NCBI RefSeq assembly: GCF_001703635.1
Contig: NZ_LQZT01000002.1
Location: forward strand, 131,718-170,766
DNA from: Parahoeflea olei
Lineage (GTDB): Bacteria; Pseudomonadota; Alphaproteobacteria; Rhizobiales; Rhizobiaceae
Direction: 5' to 3'
DNA: 39,049 nt
Part shown: positions 17,833-27,463 of the stretch, piece by piece
Layout of the letters: the number at the start of each line of letters is the position of its first letter
Numbering within the stretch: the first letter of the stretch is position 1
The notes under the pieces: generated by a model
What the model saw: only the letters and a program-made list of their open reading frames with translations
Database searches by the model: none
What the model was told of the DNA's origin: nothing
Program-made: the position numbers and the translations under genes

Positions 17833-19422
17833 TCAGTTCGCGCGAATGTTCATCGCCAGCGTGTCCTCGTCGGAGCGCGGCGTGATCGTGATCGTCTTCT
17901 TCATGCCCCAGGCGCTGATGATCGAGGCTATCGACAGGTTCGGGCGATCGGTCGAGACCAGCAGGTTGGCGTCCTGAAGAAGTTTCTCGCGCTTGGCGGA
18001 ATCCATTTCCACCGCCGCGTCCTCGATCAGCTTGTCCATCTCCGGGTTGGAGTAGCCGCGGACGTTGAAGGCGCCGAGCTTGAGCTCGGGATCGTTGGTG
18101 TGAACCAGCGAGGACAGCGTGTAGTTGGCTTCGCCCGTAAGCGTGCCCCAGCCGGACATGGTCAGGGTGTAGTCGCCGCGGGTGTTGGCCGGGAAGAAGA
18201 CGGCGCCCGGCTGGGCATTGGCCTCGACCTCGACGCCGATGGCGGCGAGCATCTGGGCAATGGTGGTGCCGACATCCTTGTCGCCGGGCAGGCGGTCATT
18301 GGTGAAGGAGAACACAACCTTGAAGCCATCCGGGTAGCCGGCGTCGGCCAAAAGCTGCCTGGCCTTCTCGATGTCGGGCGTCGGCACCGCGATGTCGGGG
18401 TTGTAGCCGAAGATGTTCGGGGTCACGAGCTGCGACTGCGGCGTGCCCATGGTTTCCATGGCGATCTCGGTGATGGTTTCGCGATCGATCGCCAGATCGA
18501 AGGCCTCACGCACCCTGGCATCCTGGAACGGGTTCTTGCCCAGCGGCGATCCGTCCTTGGCCGTGACCTGGGGGGTCTCGTCGCGGAAGTCGAAGCCCAT
18601 GTTGAACAGGTACACGCTGTTGTGCTTGACGATCGACAGGCTGCCGTCGCGCTCGAGCGTCGGCACGTCGGAGGCCGGGACGCGGGCGATGATGTCGACC
18701 TGGCCGGCTTTCAGCTGGGCGACGCGGGCGGCGTCGTTCGGGATCTCCTTGCGGACGACCTTGTCCCACGGCTCGGCGCCGCCCCAGTAACCGTCGAATT
18801 TCTCGAGGACGAGTTCTTCCTTCGGGGTCCAGGAGACGAACTTGTAGGGACCCGTGCCGATGGCGGCCTTGCCGGAATTGAAGCCTTCCGCCGCGTGTTC
18901 GGCGGTGTCGGAATAGTTTTCGGCCGCGGTGTGCGAGACCACGAACAGGCGGATGAAGTCGTTGGGCAGGTTCGGCGCCGGACCATCGGTCTTGATGCGG
19001 ATCGTGTAGTCGTCGACGATCTCGATGCCGGCGACGCGGCGGACATAGATGGTCGTCGGGTTGGGGCCGGTCACGTTGGGAATGCGCTCGATCGAGAACT
19101 TCACGTCCTCGGCGGTGAAATCCGATCCATCGTGGAATTTCACGCCCTGGCGCAGCTTGAACTCCCAGGTGGTGTCATCGATCGCGGTCCAGCTTTCGGC
19201 CAGGCCCGGCTCGAGCTCGAGCTCGTTGCCCGACTTCACCAGCGTATCGTAGATATGCTTGACGGCTTCGGCATGGGTGCCGGCCGCGGTGAAATGCGGA
19301 TCGATCGAGAGCGGGCCGGCCCGGACACCGATGGTCAGGTCGGCAGCGAGTGCCGCGCCCGAGACACTCCCGAGCAAGGCAGCGGCCAAGGCGGCAGTGC
19401 GGAACAACTTGATGGCATTCAT
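17833..19422 (-). CDS. ABC transporter substrate-binding protein, DppA/OppA type (SBP_bac_5)
   Basis: A 529-residue periplasmic receptor for peptide-like substrates. The signal peptide is residues 1-27 (ending SGAALAADLTIG), with no lipobox. Family landmarks follow: HIYDTLVKSGNELELEPGLA, SWTAIDDTTWEFKLRQGVKF, HDGSDFTAEDVKFSIERI, and the AFDLAIDRETITE segment near residue 310. The ATG overlaps the stop of the MarR gene by 4 bp (ATGA), with GGAG upstream, so the two are translationally coupled. Its permeases and ATPase are in the divergent operon from 20,939. The exact ligand is not readable from sequence. Confidence 0.93.
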   Translation of the reverse strand: MNAIKLFRTAALAAALLGSVSGAALAADLTIGVRAGPLSIDPHFTAAGTHAEAVKHIYDTLVKSGNELELEPGLAESWTAIDDTTWEFKLRQGVKFHDGSDFTAEDVKFSIERIPNVTGPNPTTIYVRRVAGIEIVDDYTIRIKTDGPAPNLPNDFIRLFVVSHTAAENYSDTAEHAAEGFNSGKAAIGTGPYKFVSWTPKEELVLEKFDGYWGGAEPWDKVVRKEIPNDAARVAQLKAGQVDIIARVPASDVPTLERDGSLSIVKHNSVYLFNMGFDFRDETPQVTAKDGSPLGKNPFQDARVREAFDLAIDRETITEIAMETMGTPQSQLVTPNIFGYNPDIAVPTPDIEKARQLLADAGYPDGFKVVFSFTNDRLPGDKDVGTTIAQMLAAIGVEVEANAQPGAVFFPANTRGDYTLTMSGWGTLTGEANYTLSSLVHTNDPELKLGAFNVRGYSNPEMDKLIEDAAVEMDSAKREKLLQDANLLVSTDRPNLSIASIISAWGMKKTITITPRSDEDTLAMNIRAN

Positions 19423-19985
19423 ACTTCAGTCTCCTGTGGGTTGATCATCTGGGGCCAGTTGGGGGAATCGACGACGACTTTTGCCAGCAATTCGGACAGC
19501 ATCAGCTGTTCGGCCGCGGTCAGGCCCGACAGCATCACCCGCTCGCGATCGACCATGGGCTGCATGGTCTCGGCGAGGATGCGTCGTCCTTCGTCGGTGA
19601 GGTAGAGCACGAAGCTCCTGAGGTCCGCCGGGTCGATCTCCCTGCGGATGATGTTCTTGTCGACCAGCTTCTGGATGGCGCGGCTGATGGTGTTCTTGGG
19701 GAACCCGGAAGAGCTGCAGATCGCGCTCGCGGTCAGGCCGTCCGACAGGCCGAGCGAATAGAGCACGACATATTCGGGGCGCGGCACGCCGGTCTTTTTC
19801 TCGATGAAGCGGTAGATCGGTTCGTTGAACTGAAGCGCCAGGAAATTGATGCGGAAAGACAGCCAGCACGGGTTTTCCCACAGCTTCACCGCCACCAGAT
19901 CCTCAACGCCATGGGCTCCGGCCGCCGCCTGGCCACCCTTCCTCAGCAACGTGTCCAAAGACGTGGTGTTGGGTGGCCGCACCAT
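19419..19985 (-). CDS. MarR-family transcriptional regulator
   Basis: A 188-residue winged-helix regulator. The core is at residues 60-170: VVLYSLGLSDGLTASAICSS, FPKNTISRAIQKLVDKNIIR as the recognition helix, and REIDPADLRSFVLYLTDEGR as the wing. The N-terminal 40 residues are variable. It is the first gene of the leftward unit and overlaps the binding-protein gene. Two GTTCC-N4-GGAAC palindromes lie upstream between it and the creatininase-like gene. It very probably represses both units until the imported compound, or a product of it, binds. Confidence 0.92.
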   Translation of the reverse strand: MVRPPNTTSLDTLLRKGGQAAAGAHGVEDLVAVKLWENPCWLSFRINFLALQFNEPIYRFIEKKTGVPRPEYVVLYSLGLSDGLTASAICSSSGFPKNTISRAIQKLVDKNIIRREIDPADLRSFVLYLTDEGRRILAETMQPMVDRERVMLSGLTAAEQLMLSELLAKVVVDSPNWPQMINPQETEV

Positions 19986-20016
19986 TGCTCCTCCTGCCGG
20001 TCCTGGATAAGATATC

Positions 20017-20030
20017 GTTCCATTTGGAAC
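20017..20030. promoter_or_regulatory. MarR-type operator, site 1
   Basis: GTTCCATTTGGAAC is a GTTCC-N4-GGAAC dyad in the divergent promoter region, 32 bp upstream of the marR start. It lies directly beside a TTGACG box on the plus strand (20031-20036) and overlaps the expected -10 region of a minus-strand promoter whose -35 is TTGACA (20056-20051). Confidence 0.7.
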
Positions 20031-20068
20031 TTGACGCTAGGTTTATTGGCTGTCAATCTCTTTTTATA

Positions 20069-20082
20069 GTTCCTTATGGAAC
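20069..20082. promoter_or_regulatory. MarR-type operator, site 2
   Basis: GTTCCTTATGGAAC is the second GTTCC-N4-GGAAC dyad, centred 52 bp (about five helical turns) from site 1, so both face the same side of the helix. It falls near the expected start of rightward transcription if TTGACG (20031-20036) and CAATCT (20054-20059) form the promoter. Confidence 0.7.
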
Positions 20083-20178
20083 ATTTGTCTGGCCACGGAG
20101 AGGTCTTTCCGGGGCAGTTTTTCATCACCTTGCCCAATGTTTGGGCAGCGCCTGGGTGAGATCTACAAGGGAGTGACG

Positions 20179-20880
20179 ATGAGAATCGCGGACATGAACT
20201 GGATGCAGGTGGAAGACCGGATCCAAGAGGACGACCGGTGCGTGCTTCCGATCGGCAGTGTCGAGCAGCACGCCTATATCAGCCTGGCAACCGACATGAT
20301 CCTGGCCGAGAAGGTCGCCGTCGATGCGGCCGAGCCGCTCGGCATCCCGGTGTTCCCGGTGGTCCCCTACGGGCTCGCCTCGTCCTTCGCCGATTTTCCG
20401 GGGACGCTGAGCCTGACGCTCTCGACCTATATCGGCGTGATGCGCGATCTTCTCGACAGCCTTCACCGCTCCGGCTTCCGCCGCATCCTGATCGTCAACG
20501 GTCATGGCGGCAACACGCCGGTCACCGCGCTGGTCTCGGAATGGCTGAACGACCATCCCCACACCTCGGTCAAGTTTCACGACTGGTGGCGCGCGCCGCT
20601 GACCATGGGCAAGGTGCTGGAAATCGACGAGGCGGCCTCCCACGCCTCCTGGATGGAAAACTTCCCCTGGACGCGGGTCGCCGACCAGCGCCAGCCCGCC
20701 GACCGCAAGCCGAAGGTCGATTTTGCCGCGCTCGCCAGGGTCGGCGCGGCGCGCAAGCGGGAACTTCTCGGCGACGGCAATTATCACGGGCTCTATCAGC
20801 GCCCGGATGCGGACATGCAGGCGATCTGGGAGGTCGCCGTCGCGGAGACCCGTGCGCTGCTCGAAGGCGAATGGAACTGA
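20179..20880 (+). CDS. Creatininase-family amidohydrolase
   Basis: A 233-residue metal-dependent amidohydrolase of the creatininase fold, a family that includes creatininase, formamide hydrolases and MftE-type peptidases. Metal-ligand motifs are present: PIGSVEQHAYISLATD (Glu, His, Asp) and VNGHGGN (His). The late SHASWMEN replaces the more usual HAGxxETS, so the pocket differs from true creatininase. The start at 20179 has AAGGGAG 5 nt upstream; an in-frame ATG at 20137 lacks one. It leads the rightward transport operon. It probably opens or trims an amide of the imported compound, but the substrate is unknown. Confidence 0.88.
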   Translation: MRIADMNWMQVEDRIQEDDRCVLPIGSVEQHAYISLATDMILAEKVAVDAAEPLGIPVFPVVPYGLASSFADFPGTLSLTLSTYIGVMRDLLDSLHRSGFRRILIVNGHGGNTPVTALVSEWLNDHPHTSVKFHDWWRAPLTMGKVLEIDEAASHASWMENFPWTRVADQRQPADRKPKVDFAALARVGAARKRELLGDGNYHGLYQRPDADMQAIWEVAVAETRALLEGEWN

Positions 20881-20938
20881 TGGCGGCCGCGGCCGCATCA
20901 ACCGACTGAAACACGCAAGGAACGAACGGGAGAACACG

Positions 20939-21910
20939 ATGCTGGTCTTCGTCTTGCAACGGCTGTGGCAGGCCATTGTCGTCATCCTTGCGATGTCGGT
21001 GCTGGTCTTCTGCGGCGTCTATGCCGTCGGCAATCCGATCGACGTGCTGATATCCCCGGATGCGACCCAGGACATCCGTGCGGCGGTGATCGCCCAATAC
21101 GGCCTCGACCTGCCGCTGTGGCAGCAATATCTCGGCTTCCTGGGGCGCCTGATCCAGGGCGATTTCGGCCATTCCTTCGTCTACAACATGCCGGTCAGCG
21201 ATCTCATCCTGTCGCGGCTGCCGGCCACGCTGGAACTGACGCTGACGGCGGTGATGTTTGCGAGCCTCGTGGGCATCCCGATCGGCATCTATGCCGGCTA
21301 CCGGCCGCACAGCCCGGTGTCGCGGGCGATCATGGCGGTATCCATTCTCGGCTTTTCGGTGCCGACCTTCTGGTTCGGGTTGATGCTGATCATGCTGTTC
21401 GCGGTGCAGTGCGGCTGCATGCCGGCCGGCGGGCGCGGGGAGACCCTCGACCTATTCGGCGTTCCCTTCAGCTTCCTGACGCTTGACGGGATGCAGCACC
21501 TGCTGCTGCCGGCACTCAATCTGGCGCTGTTCAAGTTTTCGCTGATGATCCGCCTCGCCCGCGCCGGCACCCGGGAGGTCATGCTCAGCGACACTGTCAA
21601 ATTCGCCCGCGCCGCGGGGCTTTCGGAATTCACGGTGCTGTCGCGCCACGTGCTCAGGCTGATCTCGATCCCGCTGGTCACGGTGTTCGGGCTGGAACTC
21701 GGCTCGACGCTGGCCTTCGCGGTGGTCACGGAGACGATCTTCTCCTGGCCCGGGCTCGGCAAGCTCATCATCGACAGCATCACCTCGCTCGATCGTCCGG
21801 TGATGGTCGCCTACCTGATGCTGGTCGCGCTGTTGTTCATCGTCATCAATCTCGTGGTCGACCTTGCCTATGCGCTGCTCGATCCCCGTCTTAGGAAAGG
21901 ACGTGCGTGA
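20939..21910 (+). CDS. ABC transporter permease, DppB type
   Basis: A 323-residue inner-membrane permease of the peptide/nickel family with six predicted membrane segments. The N-terminal helix is LQRLWQAIVVILAMSVLVFC. The family loop AQYGLDLPLWQQYLGFLGRL and the GDFGHSFVYNMPVSDLI block follow. The ATPase-coupling EAA region is ARAGTREVMLSDTVKFARAA. The ATG at 20939 has GGGAG 6 nt upstream. It is followed by the DppC-type gene with the TGATG overlap. Confidence 0.93.
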   Translation: MLVFVLQRLWQAIVVILAMSVLVFCGVYAVGNPIDVLISPDATQDIRAAVIAQYGLDLPLWQQYLGFLGRLIQGDFGHSFVYNMPVSDLILSRLPATLELTLTAVMFASLVGIPIGIYAGYRPHSPVSRAIMAVSILGFSVPTFWFGLMLIMLFAVQCGCMPAGGRGETLDLFGVPFSFLTLDGMQHLLLPALNLALFKFSLMIRLARAGTREVMLSDTVKFARAAGLSEFTVLSRHVLRLISIPLVTVFGLELGSTLAFAVVTETIFSWPGLGKLIIDSITSLDRPVMVAYLMLVALLFIVINLVVDLAYALLDPRLRKGRA

Positions 21911-22784
21911 TGCGCGAAACCACGCCGCTCTCCCGCTTCCTGTCTGAATTTTCCAGCAACCGCACCGCCGCGATCGCCGCCGTGGTGGTGCTGCTGATCG
22001 TTGCGATTGCCATCCTGGCGCCGCTGGTGGCGCCGCAGGATCCTTATGATCTCGCCAATCTCGTGCTGCGCGATGCGCGCCGGCCGCCCGGCTATGTCGG
22101 CACCCAGGGCTATGTCCACTGGCTCGGCACCGACTCACAGGGACGCGACCTGTTGTCGGCGATCATCTACGGCTTGCGCATCTCGCTCGAGATGGGCGTG
22201 ATCGCCGGCGGCATCGCCTTCCTGATCGGCGCGTTCGTCGGCACCTCGGCAGCCTATGTCGGCGGCCGCTTCGAAAGCCTGATCATGCGGATCATCGATC
22301 TGCAGCTGTCGTTTCCGGCAATCCTCCTGGCCTTCGTCATCGCCGCCATGCTCGGTCAGGGGCGCTACCAGTTGATCATGGCGCTGATCTTCGCCCAGTA
22401 TGCCTATTTCGCCCGCACCGCCCATGGCGCGGCCTCGGCCGAGCGGCAGAAGGACTATGTCGAGGCGGCGCTGTCGGTGCCGCTCTCGCACACCCGGGTG
22501 GTGCTCAAGCATATCCTGCCCAATTCGCTGCCGCCGCTGATCGTGGTCGGCACGGTGCAGGTGGCCAGCGCGATCTCGCTCGAAGCCACGCTGTCCTTCC
22601 TGGGCGTGGGCCTGCCCCCGACCGAGCCGTCGCTCGGCATGCTGATCGCCAACGGCTTCCAGTATCTTCTGTCCGGGCGCTACTGGATCTCGATCTATCC
22701 CGGCATCGCACTGATCCTGTTCATCGTGTCGCTCAACCTGGTCGGCGACCAGATCCGCGACCAGCTCAATCCGAGGCTCCGCCG

Positions 22785-22788
<4 letters not shown>
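21910..22788 (+). CDS. ABC transporter permease, DppC type
   Basis: A 292-residue partner permease. It has a single N-terminal helix (AAVVVLLIVAIAILAPLVA) and the characteristic GTDSQGRDLLSAIIYGLRIS stretch before the core helices. The coupling loop is YVEAALSVPLSHTRVVLKHI. The C-terminal ISLEATLSFLGVGLPPTEPS segment is diagnostic. The ATG at 21910 overlaps the upstream stop by 1 bp, and its own stop overlaps the ATPase start (ATGA), so translation is coupled. Confidence 0.94.
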
Positions 22789-24485
<1,697 letters not shown>

Positions 24486-24503
24486 CAAGGGAAGACGACG
24501 AGG

Positions 24504-25385
24504 ATGGAACCCTGGGAATGGGAAGAAGAGACCTGGCGCGGCAAGGTCAACAAGGTCCGGGCCGGCAGGTCGCTGAAACCGAAGGCCTGGAAGGACGGCG
24601 CGCGCTGCGCGGTGGCGCTGTCGTTTGACAGCGACCACGAGACCAACGAACTGCGCGACGGCGGCGAATCGATCGGGCGCATGTCGCAGGGCCAGTATGG
24701 CAACCGCGTCGGCGTGCCGCGCATTCTCGACGTCCTGGAGAAGGCCGGCGTTCCGGCGACCTTCTTCGTCCCCGCCGTCTGCGCGCTGCTCTATCCGGAC
24801 GAACAGCGCGACGTGGTGGCGCGGGGCCATGAAGTGGGCCTGCATGGCTGGATCCACGAGGTCAACACCAAGGTGCCGCCCGAGAAGGAGCGCGAGCTTC
24901 ACCTGCGCGCCGCCGACACGCTGGAAAAGATCACCGGCATCCGCCCGGTCGGCATGCGCACGCCGTCCTGGGATTTTTCCTCGGTCACGCTCGAAATCGA
25001 GCGTGAACTCGGCCTTCTCTACGATTCCTCGCTGATGGCCGACGACGACCCCTACGAGATCCTCGAGGACGGCGAGGCGACGGGCATCGTCGAACTGCCG
25101 GTCGAGTGGATCCGCGACGATGCGGTCTATTTCAACATGAACCGATTCACGGCGCACCGACCCTACACGCCGCCGCCGGCGGTGCTCGACATCTTCAGGC
25201 GTGAGTTCGACCGGGCCTATGCCGAAGGCGGACTGTTCCTGCTGACCATGCATCCGCATGTCACCGGCTATCGCTCGCGCATCTTCATTCTGGAAGAGCT
25301 GATCCGGCACATCCAGGGGCATGACGATGTCTGGTTTGGCACCCATGCCGACATCGCCGGCTACGCCAAGGCGCATGGAGGCTGA
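24504..25385 (+). CDS. Polysaccharide deacetylase-family enzyme (PuuE/PgdA-like)
   Basis: A 293-residue NodB-homology protein without a signal peptide, so probably cytoplasmic. Motif 1 is SFDSDHET, the form seen in the PuuE/HpPgdA branch instead of TFDDG. Motif 2 is GLHGWIHEV (zinc histidines), motif 3 is MRTPSWDFS, and the last catalytic motif is TMHPHVTG. Members of this branch remove acetyl or formyl groups from small amides or act as allantoinases. Its place between a peptide-type transporter and an SDR suggests work on the imported compound, not on the cell wall. It is 18 bp from the ATPase gene, hence the same operon. Confidence 0.9.
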   Translation: MEPWEWEEETWRGKVNKVRAGRSLKPKAWKDGARCAVALSFDSDHETNELRDGGESIGRMSQGQYGNRVGVPRILDVLEKAGVPATFFVPAVCALLYPDEQRDVVARGHEVGLHGWIHEVNTKVPPEKERELHLRAADTLEKITGIRPVGMRTPSWDFSSVTLEIERELGLLYDSSLMADDDPYEILEDGEATGIVELPVEWIRDDAVYFNMNRFTAHRPYTPPPAVLDIFRREFDRAYAEGGLFLLTMHPHVTGYRSRIFILEELIRHIQGHDDVWFGTHADIAGYAKAHGG

Positions 25386-25386
25386 G

Positions 25387-26133
25387 ATGGGAGCGAAGGT
25401 TGCCCTCGTCACCGGCGGCGGTCGCGGCATCGGCCGCGCCTGCGCGCTCGACCTGGCGCGCCACGGCCACGACATCGTATTGGTCGACCTGATCGAAGAC
25501 GATCTTGCGCGCACGGCCGGGGAGATTGCCGAACTCGGCCGGGAGGCGATGCGTTTCGTCGCGGATGTCGCCGACCACGCCCGCGCGGCCGAGATCCTGG
25601 CCAAGGTCGATGAGAGGTTCGGCCGTCTCGACGTGTTGTTCAACAATGCCGGCAAGCCGCAGCCCAAGGGCATCACCGAGATCAGCGAAAGCGAGTTCGA
25701 CGAGATCATCGCCATCAATCTCAAGGGCGCGTTCAACTATATCCAGCCCTCGGTTGAGCTGATGCGGCGCAATGGCGGCGGCCGGATCGTCAACATGTCG
25801 TCGATGAATGCGCATACTGGCGGCGTGACCAGCGCGGTCAGCAGGTTCTCCTACACCGCCGCCAAGGCCGGGATTCTCGGCATGACGCGGGCGCTGGCCA
25901 AGGAACTCGGGCCCGAGATCACCGTCAACGCGGTCTGCCCGGGCGTGATCAAGACCGAGCGGTCGAACGCCATGATCGACGCGCGTGAGGCCCAGCTGGC
26001 GGCGGGCATCGTCCTGCAGCGGGTCGGCACGCCCGAGGACGTGGCAAGCGTCGTCACCTTCCTCGCGACCGCCGAGCCGAACTTCATGACCGGTCAGGAC
26101 ATTCAGATCGACGGCATGCAGTGGGTCCGCTGA
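25387..26133 (+). CDS. SDR-family NAD(P)-dependent oxidoreductase
   Basis: A 248-residue classical short-chain dehydrogenase. The cofactor motif is VTGGGRGIGRA, with Asp at the end of the second strand (IVLVDL), suggesting NAD preference. NNAG, the catalytic serine in IVNMSSMNA and YTAAKAG follow, and ITVNAVCPGVIKTE and GQDIQIDGMQWVR close the protein. The ATG at 25387 follows GGAGG by 5 nt and starts 1 nt after the deacetylase stop. It is the last gene of the rightward unit and probably oxidises a product released by the upstream hydrolases. Confidence 0.93.
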   Translation: MGAKVALVTGGGRGIGRACALDLARHGHDIVLVDLIEDDLARTAGEIAELGREAMRFVADVADHARAAEILAKVDERFGRLDVLFNNAGKPQPKGITEISESEFDEIIAINLKGAFNYIQPSVELMRRNGGGRIVNMSSMNAHTGGVTSAVSRFSYTAAKAGILGMTRALAKELGPEITVNAVCPGVIKTERSNAMIDAREAQLAAGIVLQRVGTPEDVASVVTFLATAEPNFMTGQDIQIDGMQWVR

Positions 26134-26134
26134 C

Positions 26135-26245
26135 TTACAGCGTCCTTTGCGCATCCGTTCGGATGCGCAAAGGACGCTGTAAAACCTTGAATGAATGCAT
26201 GTCGTTGTCGTTCAAATGAATACATTTGAACGCGACAGGCATTAG
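26135..26245. repeat. RIME-like intergenic mosaic element (two palindromes)
   Basis: About 111 bp between the SDR gene and the polyamine-type operon. The first palindrome is a perfect 22-bp stem (26135-26156 with 26161-26182) around a GTTC loop. The second has a 9-bp perfect stem, GTTCAAATG (26210-26218) with CATTTGAAC (26223-26231), extended by TGTC/GACA beyond a 2-nt bulge. Length, two-palindrome layout and core wording (GCGTCCTTTGCGC, TTGAATG, GCATGTCGTTGTC, GGCATTAG) match what I know of the Rhizobium-specific intergenic mosaic element RIME1. It begins 1 nt after the SDR stop codon, so it probably also serves as a bidirectional transcription end. Confidence 0.75.
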
Positions 26246-26280
26246 GGGCCGAGGAAGACCGCGCCTGGCTTTCACAGTGC

Positions 26281-27459
26281 TCAGCCCGGCGACAGGCCGC
26301 GCAGCCGTTCGGAGCGGCGGCGCAACAGCTCGACCAGCGTCAAAAGCAGGATCGAAATCACCACGAGAATGGTGGCGACGGCGAGGATCGTCGGGCTGAT
26401 CTGCTCGCGCAGGCCGGTGAACATCTGCCAGGGCAGGGTCTTCTGCCCGGCCGACCCCACGAACAGCACCACCACCACCTCGTCGAAGGATGTGATGAAG
26501 GCGAACAGCCCGCCCGAGATCACGCCGGGCAGGATCAGCGGCATCTGCACCCTAAAGAAGGTGGTGACGGGGTCTGCGCCCATATTGGCGGCGGCGCGCG
26601 TGAGCGACTGGTCGAAGCCCACCAGCGTGGCGGTGACGGTGATGATGACGAAGGGAATGCCGAGCGCGGCATGGGCCAGCACCACGCCGATATAGGTGCC
26701 CTGCAGGCCGATCCGCGAATAGAAGAAATACATGCCGGCCGCGGAGATGATCAGCGGCACGATCATCGGCGAGATCAGGATGGCCATGATCGCGCGACGG
26801 AACGGCACATGCGGCTGCGACAGGCCGATGGCGGCGAGCGTGCCGAGCGTGACCGAAATCAACGTCGCCGCCGGCGCGATCTGCACCGAATTGGCGAGCG
26901 CCTGCTGCCAGTCTGGATTGGTGAAGAAATCGCGGTAATGCTTGAGCGAATAGCCTTCGGGATCGAAGGAGAGCATGGCCGGGGTGAAGGTGAAGAAATT
27001 CTCGGCGTTGAAGCTGAGCGGGATCACCGTGACGATCGGGGCGATCAGGAAGAAGAAGATCGCCGCGCAGATGAACTTGAAGGTGTTGTGCCACAGCACC
27101 TGCAGTGGCGTGGCATAGACCGGCGTGCCGGCGCGGTAGCGGCCGGTCGCAAGCCAGTAGCTCAGCCAGCCGAGCACGAAGCCAATCACCGCGCCGCCGA
27201 TCAGGCCGCCGGTTCCGGCAAGCGCGAAGCCGGCGAGGGCAAACAGCACTGTGGCCGCGGCGATGCCCGCCCGCGGCGACGGCACGAATTTCGCAAGCAC
27301 CAGGGAGAGGACGGCGCCGCAGAGGGCGCCCAGCAGCAGGCCGATAAAGGGCGCGTCGTTGGCGGTGCCGACGAGAAAGCCGAACCCGGCGCCGGCGAGC
27401 GCCATCAGCGGCAGCACGAAGCGGATCAGGTCGACGGCGGGCTTCTTGAATTTGCGCAT
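26281..27459 (-). CDS. ABC transporter permease, PotC type, with extra N-terminal membrane helices
   Basis: A 392-residue permease of the spermidine/putrescine (MOI) family. Residues about 130-385 are a complete PotC-like unit: FKFICAAIFFFLIAPIVTVI, PLSFNAENFFTFTP, LKHYRDFF, then the coupling loop LTRAAANMGADPVTTFFRVQ and LPLILPGV-like context. PotC is usually about 260-270 residues. Here the first 115 residues add three or four hydrophobic segments (FVLPLMALAGAGFGFLVGTA, FIGLLLGALCGAVLSLVLA, GTGGLIGGAVIGFVLGWLSY), Gly-rich and without known function. It is last in the operon, 4 bp behind the other permease. Confidence 0.9.
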   Translation of the reverse strand: MRKFKKPAVDLIRFVLPLMALAGAGFGFLVGTANDAPFIGLLLGALCGAVLSLVLAKFVPSPRAGIAAATVLFALAGFALAGTGGLIGGAVIGFVLGWLSYWLATGRYRAGTPVYATPLQVLWHNTFKFICAAIFFFLIAPIVTVIPLSFNAENFFTFTPAMLSFDPEGYSLKHYRDFFTNPDWQQALANSVQIAPAATLISVTLGTLAAIGLSQPHVPFRRAIMAILISPMIVPLIISAAGMYFFYSRIGLQGTYIGVVLAHAALGIPFVIITVTATLVGFDQSLTRAAANMGADPVTTFFRVQMPLILPGVISGGLFAFITSFDEVVVVLFVGSAGQKTLPWQMFTGLREQISPTILAVATILVVISILLLTLVELLRRRSERLRGLSPG

Positions 27460-27463
27460 CTCT

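Noticed and set aside
17746..19605. 619-residue plus-strand open frame
   Set aside because: Shadow of the dipeptide-type binding protein gene, whose own frame has a signal peptide and clear family motifs.
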